The notes: generated from the letters alone by a model not told the origin. Counted from the first letter of the stretch, positions 39,368 to 49,238 are shown. The stretch is DNA of 64,000 bases from Semisulcospira habei (GCA_036245525.1 BTPG01000004.1:51483258-51547257); one strand, 5' to 3'. A program made the numbers and translations.

Positions 39368-39961
39368 GAAAAACACTGATCGACAGACTGTAAAGGGATA
39401 TTTTTGGATGGATCTGCAACGTTTCTGAACTTATCAAGCTGAGAGCTGGGCAAATCTACGGTTGTTGTCTCCCCTCCCTGAACCCTCCAGCCCTGAAGGC
39501 ACAAGAGGTAAGCCGCGTGGGGCCTGCTGGGTAAATCTAGTTTAGGTTTGTATGAACAGACTGGTCAGTTGAACAGCGAACTCCATCCCTCTGCCAGAAA
39601 CGCAGATCTTCATGAACTGAAAGTGAACCGCCGCATGAATTTATGAAGAGTGACAGATCCACGCAGTGAAACAGAATAAAATTATATCTCGGGGAAGATT
39701 TGTTCGATGGTTGGTCCAATGATGAAAATCGAAGCTTCTTGGTCATCTGGCAATGGTCAGCGTGGTTTTGCATCTGTGTATCCAAGGTGGAGAAGACGAT
39801 TAAGATTTCAGTGTAGGGCTTTAGATCTTGCCCGTACCGTCGTGTGTCGTGTGCCGCCCCTCTCCCAATCTACGGCTGACTAACTGAATTTCCATAGATC
39901 TGCTCCACTCCAGGCCTGTCACACCACGTATCCGCTCCTGTGGGTGAACGGTACTCATCTA
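39368..39961. other. Intron sequence, no gene seen
   Basis: Weak HpA-like words (GATCTTCATGA at 39604) but no element. Confidence 0.35.
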
Positions 39962-40026
39962 CAGGAGACATAGATGCTCATGGCCCCCGCAACTTGTGGG
40001 GGGCCCGTGAAGATCTACGTCTCTCC
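39962..40026. repeat. HpA, diverged
   Basis: GAGACATAGATGCTCATGGC and GGCCCGTGAAGATCTACGTC TC; GAGACxTA/TACGTCTC keeps the A/T variant. Confidence 0.8.
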
Positions 40027-40155
40027 TTGGTACCAATTTCTTCTTTCCCACCTGAATGTCGCCGGTGACCGGGTTTGTATCACCAATCTACTATGGTTGG
40101 CTAGATATCTTCGCACCACAACTACAAATAGGTGGAGGACAACAGAGATATAGTA

Positions 40156-40226
40156 TCGTGCTGGTCTGTAATATTGGACCTCACGGCTTTCAGCCGTAAG
40201 GTCCAAAATCACAGACCAGCACACAA
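40156..40226. repeat. HpB foldback
   Basis: Arms nearly perfect, with TAATATTGGACCTCACGG on the left as unpaired changes. Confidence 0.92.
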
Positions 40227-40817
40227 TCATTGCAAGAGCCAGAAACATATTACAGTCCACTGATTTGCTGGCCAACCCATTTTTTCTAGTGCTCGATAAC
40301 TTAATTTTAGCGGTGTGTAGTGGTTATTGTCTCTCGCCATCTCCGGATTAGTACCAAATAGGCAGAACCACGGGAAAAAAAAGGGTCAGTCCGGATGAGA
40401 GCAGCAGAAAAATAAAGATCAGTCCAAATGCAGATCCTACCGGAAGTGGACCTTCTCTACCCCACAAAGCACACTGGGATTTCAATTTGACACTTGTTTT
40501 CTACTTTTGCCCAAATTTTCTTCACCTCCACTGTTTTATCTTGAATTAGATCAGCGCAGAAACGTGACAAAAATACTCGCACCGGACTGAATTGCTTCGC
40601 TTTTTGTGTTGAAAGAAAATGTTTCAACCAGTCATCAGGGGATTTTTTTTCCCTCCCCAGGAAGCTGTTTTTTTTCGGTTCACGTTCAAAAAGGCGGATG
40701 GGATGCAAGAAACAAACTCCAGGTTGAAGAATTGTGTCTACGAAGCCACAGGAAATATGAATAATTTAATTGCGTTCTGTTTGTCATGAGTGCACGTTTA
40801 GTATGCACCGAGGGTTT
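40227..40817. other. Intron sequence, no gene seen
   Basis: Nothing recognised. Confidence 0.35.
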
Positions 40818-41031
40818 TTAACCCATTGAGCCCTGACGCACTACAGCAGGAGATGGGTCGACCATGATAATTCAAGGGTAGTGCCAGATTAGCTTGGCGC
40901 CTGTCGGCGCCAAGCTAATCTGACACTACCCTTGAATTATCATGATCGATCCATCTCCTGCAACAGGTGCATCGCCGTTAGATGACGCCTCCAAAATTTG
41001 AGAAATACGGCGGTCGGGCTGAATGAATTAA
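40818..41031. repeat. HpC (AATTC subtype), intact
   Basis: 214 bp: TTAACCCATTGAGCCCTGAC to GGGCTGAATGAATTAA. Very close in sequence to the copies at 36197 and 45537. Confidence 0.94.
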
Positions 41032-41317
41032 AACGAATCATGACTGGAATATCAAACTGTTTTTGGTTGGAAGGTCGCACTTCAGCGGAATAAAGTCAAA
41101 ACAAAAACAAAAAACCCAACCAAACTTATCGACAACTTGATGCTAACTTGTATCATTCTCTGAGAGTAATCGCTGTTAAAAACTTGATGTAAAACAATTA
41201 AAAAGACTGTCCAGGCAGAAACAAAAATTTACCAACTGGAAATTCTGGTGTAACAAAAAACAACAACACAAAAAAAGTTTCGCAATTGAAAAACGCACGC
41301 ACAGTCTCGCTTTAATT
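41032..41317. other. Intron sequence, A-rich
   Basis: AAACAAAA-type low complexity; no feature. Confidence 0.35.
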
Positions 41318-41388
41318 CGTGTGCTGGTCTGTGATTTTGGACCTTACGGCAGAAAGAGGTAAGGTCCAAAATCACAGGCCAGCACATA
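41318..41388. repeat. HpB foldback
   Basis: Near-perfect arms, centre GCAGAAAGAG. A second right arm (CCAAAATCACAGACCAGCGC) follows at 41405-41434. Confidence 0.92.
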
Positions 41389-41404
41389 TTTTTACGTGAC
41401 ATAA

Positions 41405-41434
41405 AAATCCAAAATCACAGACCAGCGCAATTCT
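41405..41434. repeat. HpB half element
   Basis: Right arm only, next to the complete copy. Confidence 0.75.
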
Positions 41435-41629
41435 TATCACGTCGAAACATCACGACACATTCGCACGTGTAACAAATTACCCCAGGAAATGTTTTGGTTG
41501 AAAAAATTCACTCGATTTGGGCCGGCAACAGGTCGCCGACATGAAGGCTGCGTTAGGGACGGGTGAGATGAAACATTCCCCGTGTGGGTGTTTTAATCTG
41601 ATTTGCTCTCTCTCTGTCTCTCTTTGTGT

Positions 41630-41631
<2 letters not shown>

Positions 41632-41699
<68 letters not shown>
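41632..41699. repeat. (GT)n microsatellite, 68 bp
   Basis: About 34 GT units, flanked by TCTC-rich sequence. Confidence 0.97.
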
Positions 41700-41706
<7 letters not shown>

Positions 41707-41825
41707 TCGTCTCTCTCTCTTTCGGAAGAAAGCAAGCAAGCAATCATGCACGCACGCGCGCACACACAATCTCAGTCTCTTTCTCAAGTTTCAATCTCTC
41801 TCTCACTCAATTTTCAATGTTCTTG

Positions 41826-41912
41826 TTGTTCCCAATGGACACCTTGTAAGAAAGGCTTTACAGCCTAAAATTTTCATCCTGTAATAAAACGTTTCGTTCG
41901 TTTGTTCATTCA
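41826..41912 (+). repeat. SINE/LINE 3' end with GTTC-type tail
   Basis: GGACACCTTGTAAGAAAGGC TTTACAGCC...CCTGTAATAAAACG followed by TTCGTTCGTTTGTTCATTC. A fixed end with a tetramer tail suggests a retroposon 3' end. Confidence 0.55.
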
Positions 41913-41929
41913 TTCTAAAAATAAATGCA

Positions 41930-42026
41930 CGAATCGGATTGATCATGATATTTCAAAGGTAGTGCTCGACTCGAGGCGCCAAACTGTTCAGGCACTACCT
42001 TTGAAATAAAGGCCGATGATTCAACG
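41930..42026. repeat. HpC core, eroded
   Basis: TGATATTTCAAAGGTAGTGC and GCACTACCTTTGAAAT pair: AAAGG/CCTTT and ATTTC/GAAAT are paired variants. The outer segments are gone. Confidence 0.75.
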
Positions 42027-42321
42027 CGGCCTGCGATGCCGTATTGAACTTTGAAACATACAGGCCGTTGCATCGGCCGCGTTTGGTGTGACTCAACTGT
42101 GCTTCTCAAATGGATTTAAAAACGTGATAAATTTCTTGGCTGTAGGAGAGAGATGGGAAAACCACTTTCCAAGTGAAACGCGTTCCAGTCAGAACCAGGC
42201 CCTCGTTCATTTTCAAACCAGGCAGCACCCCCGCAAAGTTCCACTGCGTTTTCCTCCAGAATTCATTCCAACCACCTGAACACGGCAGTCGATGATCATA
42301 CTATGTTGTTAGTTCATAAGA
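42027..42321. other. Intron sequence, no gene seen
   Basis: Nothing recognised. Confidence 0.3.
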
Positions 42322-42425
42322 TCGGGGATCGGAGGGGCAGGGGAAGGCGGGGACGAAGGTGGTGATGATGGTGGTGGTGGAGGGGGTGGGGTAGTGGAGG
42401 TGGGGTGGTGGTGGGGGAGGGGGGG
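42322..42425. repeat. GGT/GGA-rich low-complexity
   Basis: GGTGGTGGTGG and GGGGAGG runs; antisense reads as a proline-rich frame. Confidence 0.8.
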
Positions 42426-42499
42426 AGTAGGGAGGAGCTGAAAGCGGGAAGGTGACTTTGACTTTCTCTTGGACGAACTGAACAGATTTGTATTTCTGA

Positions 42500-42711
42500 A
42501 TGAATTCACTCTCAAAGCACCGCAGCAGAAGATGAGTCGGCCACGATAGTTCAAGGATGGTGCCAGATCAGCTTGGCGCCTTCCAGGCGCCAAGCTCATC
42601 TGGCACTACCATTGAACTGTTATAGGCAATCCATTCAGTCCAAAAGCTAGTTCACAGTCTTTGTAGGCGTATCCCAAAGTTGCGAACGTTTCTAGGCATG
42701 AATGAGTAGAA
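42500..42711. repeat. HpC, full length, ends mutated
   Basis: TGAATTCACTCTCAAAGCAC, core arms around GGCGCCTTCCAGGCGCC, right outer GTAGGCGTATCCCAAAGTTG; TTAA ends not preserved. Confidence 0.83.
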
Positions 42712-42980
42712 ACGAGGCTTAGATTTACAATGTAGCTACTATTCTGAAGAGAAAGAAGGAATGCCTATGCAGGTACTCGGTTTAGCAATCCGAATTAGAG
42801 GGTACGTGAACGGTTCATGCAAGTCACTTCTGGACATTTTCATAATATTTTCTCGTACGAAAAATGTGCCCGGCTTTTGAAACCAGCTTCGAAGACAATT
42901 ACCTTGGTCTGCATTTCTTTTTGTAGCCACTAGCAGCATAGTCTACTCTAAGTTTCAGACCAAAAACGAGACGACCATGC
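42712..42980. other. Intron sequence, no gene seen
   Basis: Nothing recognised. Confidence 0.3.
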
Positions 42981-43140
42981 GTGTAAAATGCAGAGAATAG
43001 CCCAAATGCAAAAGACACACGCTCAGAAAAGGCAGTTATAACACAATAGTATCATGATATTTCAAAGGTATTTCAATAGTGTTGTAACTGTCTTTTCTAA
43101 GCTTGCTTCTTTCTGCGTTGGGTCCTTCTCTACTCCCAGC
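42981..43140. repeat. HpQ foldback with HpC fragment in the loop
   Basis: Left AGACACACGCTCAGAAAAGG CAGTTATAACAC pairs loosely with GTGTTGTAACTGTCTTTTCT AAGCTTGCTTCTTT. The loop holds ATCATGATATTTCAAAGGTA, an HpC arm word. Related copies: 50508, 53902. Confidence 0.65.
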
Positions 43141-43251
43141 TTACCTAGGTAGTAGTGCCTATCATTAAACCATGTATACTCCACCACAGCAGTCTTTCTG
43201 TTTTGCCCATTCACTAATCGTATTCCAGGGGAGCTCAGGTAGTAACTGCGT

Positions 43252-43264
43252 CCCCCCCCCCCCC
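43252..43264. repeat. poly-C tract
   Basis: Thirteen C followed by GCCCCCGCC. Confidence 0.85.
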
Positions 43265-43452
43265 GCCCCCGCCTGGCGCTGAGTGGCGCCCCCCTGGGGC
43301 CATTTGCATCCTGGTTCCTGGTGCTGACGGTACGAGTGGAGACCAAAGTTACACGTCCCGGTGAATCTGGACTGAGGACTGGCAGAGCCGGCTTCCGTAA
43401 ATGGCAGCACAGATTCACCATGGAAGTCGCTCGTCAAGCCAGAGAGTCGTCT

Positions 43453-43519
43453 GCAAGAGGCATATATTCTCATGAGTCCCTGCAATGCAGGGGCTCATGA
43501 GAATCTATGCCTCTTGCTG
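43453..43519. repeat. HpA, reverse polarity
   Basis: Left flank TCTGCAAGAGG and right flank CTCTTGCTGG show the opposite orientation to most copies. Loopless centre CCCTGCAATGCAGGG. Confidence 0.93.
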
Positions 43520-43631
43520 GTAGAGATCGAGTTGCATCCTCAGACTGGAGGAAGTCGTCTGGTGTTAAGCTATAATACGATGATGTGGGCATGTACGCCG
43601 CATAAAAAATGAAGGGATTGATCAGTATATA

Positions 43632-43660
43632 TATGCCTCTTGCAAACAGAAGCTGAGAAT
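43632..43660. repeat. HpA right-arm remnant
   Basis: ATATATGCCTCTTGCAAACA only. Confidence 0.35.
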
Positions 43661-43740
43661 CTGCTCTCTGGAAAACTGTCGGAAAGTAATTCATGAGAAT
43701 CCATACCTCAGGTAGGTCTGCAGTGTTGTATTTGTGCTGT

Positions 43741-43811
43741 GCACACTGGCTGTCTCCCGCGATTCTCTACAACTGCCGGGGTAGCGAATCGAGGGAGACA
43801 ACCAGTGTGCG
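43741..43811. repeat. HpE foldback
   Basis: GCACACTGGCTGTCTCCCGC GATTC and GAATCGAGGGAGACAACCAG TGTGC; inner arm partly eroded. Confidence 0.88.
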
Positions 43812-43881
43812 TGCTGGCACATCATTCTGGACCTTGCGGGCATGTTGTCCAGCCGTGTTGTCCAAAATCACAAGACTAGAT
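43811..43881. repeat. HpB, decayed, abutting HpE
   Basis: GCGTGCTGGCACATCATTCT GGACCTTGCGG and TGTCCAAAATCACAAGACTA. It begins where the HpE copy ends. Confidence 0.65.
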
Positions 43882-44407
43882 TCAGCCTCTTACAATGTAA
43901 CTGTGGAAAGATCTCACTAAGATTCGAACCTCTTAAAGCCAACAGACGCTCATGGGAATCTAAGCTTTCTATCCGGCAATTTCTTGTGAGGCAACGTTAA
44001 TCGGTGTCTCTTGTAGGAGGAAGGAAGATTTCACTGTGCGAGTGGCATCACCACCGTGAAGATCAGTGTAGTAGAGGAAGGGAGTTCGCCGTGAAAGTGG
44101 CATCTGGGCCGCGTCTTCTGGAGGCGCAGCTGATGCCTGGTGATGCCAACCCATCTTCCCCACACCAGGGGGCGCTCTGAGCATGGCGCGTGCTTCTACA
44201 AAACCAGACACAATGCTCGTCTGTAACCCCATTTTCTACCCACCCCTCCACCTCCTCCGCCCTTCAATCCAAGAGCCCTTAGATCTCGATCTGTAAGCTG
44301 TTACCCACAAAAAGCAGATTCTCAATAGGTCACCCACCTCCCTTGTCACCCCCCCCTCCTTTTCCCGCACCCCCTCAATCTTTTCTCAATTTTAGTCGAG
44401 TTTTACG
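43882..44407. other. Intron sequence, no gene seen
   Basis: C-rich near 44340-44375. No feature recognised. Confidence 0.35.
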
Positions 44408-44546
44408 GTTTAAATTTCAAAATCTGGGAGTTGTCCAACTGAGCTTACACAAAAGTTCAGGAGACAGACAGACCATGATATAGTTCAAGAGTGGTGCCAG
44501 AATAGCTATTCTGGCACCACTCTTGAACTACTAAGGTCGACCCGAC
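44408..44546. repeat. HpC, short centre
   Basis: Outer AATCTGGGAGTTGTCC, then core TTCAAGAGTGGTGCCAGAAT AGCTATTCTGGCACCACTCT TGAA. The CTTGGCGCC centre is deleted, and AAGAG/CTCTT is a paired variant of AAGGG/CCCTT. Confidence 0.82.
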
Positions 44547-44567
44547 ACTTGTTTGCAGTATTCTGAC

Positions 44568-44640
44568 ACCCCCCCCCCCCCCCATAACTATCATGGTCGA
44601 TCCACGTTTTGGACTGCGTCCAAGCTGAACGAGCTAAAAA
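44568..44640. repeat. poly-C plus HpC right end
   Basis: A run of about 15 C, then AACTATCATGGTCGATCCAC and GCTGAACGAGCTAA. This is a second HpC right part, perhaps the displaced end of the copy at 44408. Confidence 0.55.
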
Positions 44641-44881
44641 GAAATCACGAGGCTCAAGCCCCAAATTCCTCCTCCGTTTGAACTACACTGTCTTCCATAG
44701 AACACGGAAATCACTTCCGTTCGCGTAATGACAGACGATGTGTGCAACATGCCAGCTCCTCTGACAAACGGCCACAAGATGGGCGAAAGTGAACACTGAG
44801 CATAAAAAGATCATCCTGACAGCCGCAGGTATATTATTTTCATACATCTTCCTCATCCCATCACCCAGACCCTTGCTACAT

Positions 44882-44947
44882 CTGCAAGAGGCATAGATTC
44901 TCATGAGCCCGCCCTGCATTCGCTCATGAGAATCGACGCCTCTTGTG
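44882..44947. repeat. HpA, reverse polarity
   Basis: Left arm perfect, inner right arm shortened (GCCCTGCATTCGCTCATG). Confidence 0.85.
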
Positions 44948-45028
44948 AGCAGACACTGGCCTTTTTACATCTCCACCTACGGAAACCAGCACAGTCAAAT
45001 CAAGAAATGCAACCAATGCGGACACTCC

Positions 45029-45065
45029 GGCTGCAGTGGCTCTTAAGAATCTAGACGTCCTGCTA
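45029..45065. repeat. HpA right-arm remnant
   Basis: GGCTGCAGTGGCTCTTAAGA ATCTAGACGTCCTGC. Confidence 0.4.
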
Positions 45066-45320
45066 GCAGCGACTGGCGCAATGTGCATCCTCTGTAGAGT
45101 TACGTCATCGGGCTTACGCCCCCGAAGTTCACCTCCCATGCAGTAGCTAATCGGACGGTTAGCACGTGAGTAAGGTACATAAACACATCTGAGCATAATG
45201 TCGACATAAAAAATCGGCCTCTCTGAACACAAGCGGTTCCGAACGGGCCCAACAATAAACACTATCATAATGTTCCATCATTTGCCTATCTTCGCTCTAG
45301 CATTACGAAATCCTGGGCTT

Positions 45321-45395
45321 TTAACACCCTTGCGAGTGTGCAGCCAGATGTGCTGTAAACAGTACCGGTGGCTGCACGCACAAGGGGGCCGTTAA
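45321..45395. repeat. HpN palindrome, TTAA ends
   Basis: 75 bp: TTAACACCCTTGCGAGTGTG CAGCCA pairs with TGGCTGCACGCACAAGGGGG CCGTTAA around a 24-bp loop. A half copy is at 11335. Confidence 0.8.
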
Positions 45396-45536
45396 CCGAC
45401 AATTGCCGAATAATGTTACGTGTCCAAAGTAAATATCGCCTTCAGGAATCATTAGAGCTCTTTCATGCATTTTATGGAGGGCAAGAGAAAGGCCGTTGCT
45501 GCATTCAAAGTCAGTTTGTACTTCGCTTTGTTGATT

Positions 45537-45750
45537 TTAACCCATTTAGCCCTAACGCACTACTTCAGATGGGTCGACCACGATAATTCAAGGGTAGTGC
45601 CAGATTAGCTTGGCGCCTGTCGGCGCCAAGCTAATCTGGCACTACCCTTGAATTATAATGGTCGATCCGGCATCTCTTACAACAGGTGCATAGTCTATAG
45701 ATGACGCCTCCAACATTTGGGAAATACGTGCGTCGGGCTGAATGAGTTAG
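45537..45750. repeat. HpC (AATTC subtype), near intact
   Basis: 214 bp: TTAACCCATTTAGCCCTAAC to GGGCTGAATGAGTTAG; last base of the right TTAA mutated. Confidence 0.93.
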
Positions 45751-46281
45751 TGCCCCAAAAAATGTTTATGGCTGTCTTTGCTGAATGAACAAGTGTTGTC
45801 AAATTTCTCCTTATCAAACTATTCCCCACCACGCAACATTAGAATGGTTCGCGCACATTTCATTGAGGATTAAGGCAAATGAATTATCTGTTTTTTTTCT
45901 TTCCATTCAAACGGCTTTCCCTTTAGCTTGTGACACTAGGGAAGACACTAGGGAAGACCAAAAGAAAACATCAGCAGTAGAATATATTTCTCCTCAGCCA
46001 GCATCATCGCGCACTTGAGACACGGAAATTTGTTTTCTACATTTCATCAGGCGTAATAACGCGCCCATCATAACACAACTGCTTCTAGTAACGAAATTCG
46101 GGGCAATAATTTTTTTGTAGTCAGGCGAAACTTACATCCTTTGTTAAAGTTTTAAACATGGCCACCCTGAAAAAGTAAAACTCAAAAGACAAAGAACCGA
46201 TGACTGATATCAACACTCGCCAGCTGTCAACGACCTTTAAGAGCCTTCGCGTGAATGTCGCTACTGATGCGAAGACGCAGG
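45751..46281. other. Intron sequence, no gene seen
   Basis: Small direct repeat ACACTAGGGAAG at 45931-45955; nothing else. Confidence 0.35.
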
Positions 46282-46494
46282 TTAAACCTTTCACTTGAAC
46301 AACTGAACCGACTACCCAACTGCAAGGGGTATAGATCCTCATGGGCCCCCGCAGTCGCGGTGGCTCATGAAGATCTATGCCTCTTGCTGAAACCACTTTT
46401 AATCCATTTTCCTTTGACTACTGGGGATCTTAGACGTTGATTATACAAAGATTTCAAAATGGTGATCTGCGTCCACTGGCAGTAAAAGAGTTAG
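46282..46494. repeat. piggyBac-like MITE carrying HpA, copy 1
   Basis: TTAAACCTTTCACTTGAAC at the left and TCCACTGGCAGTAAAAGAGT TAG at the right, with an HpA hairpin at 46322-46388. The flanks align with 47767-47977. Confidence 0.75.
46322..46388. repeat. HpA inside MITE
   Basis: GCAAGGGGTATAGATCCTCA TGGGCCCCC with right arm CGGTGGCTCATGAAGATCTA TGCC. Confidence 0.88.
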
Positions 46495-46712
46495 GAATGG
46501 GAGAAACATAAATGGTTGCTGGTTCTCAGGGAGTTTGATTGACTCAACTCCTTCTAAGATTACAGCAGGTGGCACGTCTACTGTTAGAGTTAGTCGAGTC
46601 CATGAAGGAAAAGCCACACGGGAAAATCCGTCTGTCCCAACCCTTGTCACGACCCGTGACCGCCCAACAACAGACGGGCCCAATGATTAGGAGGAAAACG
46701 TCAATGGGAAAA

Positions 46713-46819
46713 GAAAAAAAAAAAAAAAATTATATATATATATTATAATATAATTATATAATTATATATATAATATTATTTATATAATATAATTATATAT
46801 ATATATATTTTTTTTTTTA
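46713..46819. repeat. poly-A and AT-rich tract
   Basis: A-run followed by about 85 bp of A/T only (TATATA, ATAATATAATTATATA), then a T-run: the whole is close to self-complementary. Confidence 0.93.
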
Positions 46820-46835
46820 AAGTCCGCGTCTGTGA

Positions 46836-47086
46836 ACCAGCCAACCAACTACATAACCAACCAACCAACCCACCCACAGTTAGGGCAGCACACCCCGATC
46901 AAGCAACCCAAAAACCAACACAAGACCATCAGTCAACCAACAAGCCAGGCGGCACACCAGACAACCAAGCAAACAACCAATCCCCCCCAAAAAAAAGCCA
47001 ACCAACCAACCAACCAACCAACTCACAAGACAACCAAGCAGTTAACCAACCAACCAACCAACCAACCAACCAACCAACCAACCACG
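46836..47086. repeat. (CCAA)n-rich low-complexity
   Basis: CCAACCAACCAA and variants over about 250 bp, most regular at 46999-47022 and 47045-47083. Confidence 0.92.
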
Positions 47087-47111
47087 CCATCCACACAGAA
47101 GTAAAACACAG

Positions 47112-47330
47112 TTAACTCATGCAGCCCGACGCACGTCAGTATTTCCCAAATTTTGAGGGGCGTCATCCAACGACTATGCATCTGTTGCAGGAGATGGATC
47201 GACCATGATAATTCAAGGGTAGTGCCAGATTAGCTTGGCGCCGACAGGCGCCAAGCTAATCTGGCACTACCCTTGAATTATCATGGTCGACCCATCTCGT
47301 GCTGTAGGGCGTCAGGGCTGAATGGGTTAA
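47112..47330. repeat. HpC (AATTC subtype), reverse polarity, intact
   Basis: TTAACTCATGCAGCCCGACG to GCTGAATGGGTTAA, with outer left ATTTCCCAAATTTTGAGGGG. Core arms perfect over about 45 bp. Confidence 0.95.
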
Positions 47331-47356
47331 CAATGTAAGCAACAAAAAAAAATATG

Positions 47357-47401
47357 GTGGGGCCGACGTCGGCTTTAAGGTCTTCTGCTCACTGTGCTTC
47401 A
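47357..47401. repeat. HpG half element
   Basis: GGGGCCGACGTCGGCTTTAA GGTCTTCTGCTCACTG: outer right arm only. Confidence 0.5.
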
Positions 47402-47510
47402 CGTCTGGTTGGTTGGTTGATTGACTGATTGTGTCAAGTCATAATCATGAGGTGACTGACGTTACGGTCATGAAGTCTGACAACTAGGTCGCCGCTATGG
47501 CGCGGCTTAC

Positions 47511-47655
47511 CTGTGAGGCACGTGTCGCTGTCCGTTGAGAAGCGCCATGATGACGTTGCCGAGGGCCGAGAGGCTGAGCGACACATTGCCGGGGTCCCGC
47601 GACTTGGAGGCGTTGCCGAGGTCAATCAGGTGAAGGCGACTCCTCCCTCCCGCAA
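47511..47655 (-). CDS. KIF26: KIF26-like kinesin, switch II exon
   Basis: 145-nt exon: acceptor gttgacag/TTGCGG, donor CCTCACAG/gtaagc, both strong. It enters with two bases of a split codon and leaves with two (AG + G of the exon at 22903 = Arg). It encodes [40 protein letters not shown] and GQRHVPH. Canonical kinesins have LVDLAGSE here; this has LIDLGNAS, so the switch II Gly/Ser/Glu positions are altered as known for KIF26/VAB-8 proteins, which are thought to bind microtubules without ATP-driven stepping. The following NxSLxxLGxVIxAL helix is normal. Upstream motor exons must lie above 47655; none was recognised up to 64000. Confidence 0.95.
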
Positions 47656-47766
47656 CTGTCAACACAAACAGAAAAACAAGCAATTAATAAATTAGCGTCG
47701 ACTGCCGGTTGTTCAAATTCCTCCGCTTACATGCTTCAAAGGGTTAGCGAAATATCGCCACAATGA

Positions 47767-47977
47767 TTAACCCTTTGAGTGCCAGCTAAAACTGAGCACT
47801 ACCCAAAATGCAAGAGGCGTAGATCCTCATGAGACCACGCGACTGCGGGGGCTCATGAGGATCTATGCCTCTTGCTAAAACCACATTATGTCTATGTTAC
47901 TTGGACGGCTTTGGCGTTGAATTAACAAAGAGTCAGAAACTGACGCACTCCGCGTCCACTGGCATTGAAGGGGTCAA
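47767..47977. repeat. piggyBac-like MITE carrying HpA, copy 2
   Basis: 211 bp, TTAACCCTTTGAGTGCCAGC at the left and TCCACTGGCATTGAAGGGGT CAA at the right: a roughly 20-bp inverted end with the CCCTTTGAxTGCC pattern known from piggyBac-type elements. HpA occupies 47810-47875. Confidence 0.85.
47810..47875. repeat. HpA inside MITE
   Basis: Arms near perfect apart from GAGACCACGC/GCGGGGGCTC. Confidence 0.93.
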
Positions 47978-48510
47978 CAGATGAACAGGAATGGCTGCTG
48001 TCAATGCTGTCAGTGAAATAATTATCTGGTTGGTATGTCCCGACTGGATCTGATAGTGCCGCGCGTCCAGCGTAGTTGTCTTTATTTTAGACAGTGTGTG
48101 TGGACCAGAATAGATTGCGTCATATCAGCGGACTTGCACAGTGAACGAAGCAACCACTTTCCGCTTCGCCGCTGGCAAGAAACGACAGATCGATCTCGAC
48201 AGCTTGAAGGCAGTGCCTGTCTGCAACACGCGTATCAAACTACTGCACTTGAGATGTCATTAGTGTCTGATCCACATCGCAAGTAGTGCTTCGTATGTGA
48301 TATTGGCAGCGAAAGTGAAGTGCCTATCACACCATGGGCAGAACTGACAAGTTTCTGGCCCGTGTACGCGGCGTGATTAAAGCCCCTCATAACGCACTGT
48401 ATTAGCGACAGGAGTTAAACGGCCACATCAGTCACCTCACACTGGCTCACAACTCCATCATCAACTGACACAGCCGGCCCGCCCGCCGAAACAGGCAGCC
48501 TCCTGCGTCC
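47978..48510. other. No gene seen
   Basis: Unique-looking; short open frames without motifs. Confidence 0.35.
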
Positions 48511-48583
48511 GCAACAAGCAAAGATTCTCATGAGCCCCTCATGTAGGATGCGGCGGGGGTTCATGAGAATCCATGCCACTTGG
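48511..48583. repeat. HpA, diverged
   Basis: AAGCAAAGATTCTCATGAGC and GGTTCATGAGAATCCATGCC; the centre is rearranged. Confidence 0.7.
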
Positions 48584-48755
48584 ATGGAGACGGTTCTGAC
48601 TGACTTCAAGTACAGCATCTCCATCCCTTCAGGCGGCCCGGAGAGACACGCCGTGGTTTGGGTCAGGCCGGCCGGTACGGGCATTTCACGCCAAACAGAT
48701 CAAGTAGGTCCACGAAATATACGACTGACACAGGTAAAGCAAACCAAACAACGAC

Positions 48756-48790
48756 GTGGATCCTCATGAGTCACCGAAATCCTGTGAGGG
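48756..48790. repeat. HpA arm remnant
   Basis: GTGGATCCTCATGAGTCACC only. Confidence 0.35.
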
Positions 48791-49181
48791 CAGTCTGTGA
48801 GAAGCATCCACGTTCAACGAGAGTTCAGAACCATACCATCTCAATAGGGCTCGGGAAGCTGACGTCATCACGCCAGTCGTGGCGGCCATCTTGTGAGGAC
48901 TATGATACGGGACTAAGCGCTCATAGGGAAATCGCTGTTTCTGTAATGTCAGGAAAGTCCTGACGTACTATAAGCAATAACAGCAAGTCTTGCCATCACT
49001 GTAGGAACCCGCTCACCAGAATCTGTTTTTTTGTTTGTTTCCAAAGAGGAAGAAAAATGTAGAAAAACGTGTTGAAACACTATTTCGCTACTATCTGATG
49101 ACTATGGTATCCTCTTAAGATGGCGGCTGACGCGCCGACGCTGCTAGGCAACGCGGGGAACTTCCCGAGCCCTATAAGCAC
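48791..49181. other. No gene seen
   Basis: Nothing recognised. Confidence 0.3.
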
Positions 49182-49238
49182 AGCCGGTCCTAGGGCCCAC
49201 TGCGGCCGGCGTGGACCTGAAAACCTTTTGCTGCTCGG
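49182..49238. repeat. HpG half element
   Basis: GGGCCCACTGCGGCCGGCGT GGACCTGAAAACCTTTTGCT: right half. Confidence 0.65.

Larger units (their letters stand above)
23066..47510 (-). other. 24.4-kb intron of the kinesin gene
   Basis: One intron between the two motor exons, with no recognised nested gene on either strand. It holds about 29 HpA copies or pieces, ten HpB, twelve HpC, three or four HpG, three HpT, two Hp80, two HpE, two HpF, minisatellites at 30985, 33521 and 37270, and CA/GT, A, C, CCAA tracts. Individual items are listed separately. Confidence 0.85.

Noticed and set aside
48415..48769. Exon-like stretch near METVLTDFKYSISIPSGG (plus) and its minus counterpart
   Set aside because: No kinesin motor similarity, no donor in the phase needed to join the exon at 47511, and it starts in an HpA remnant.
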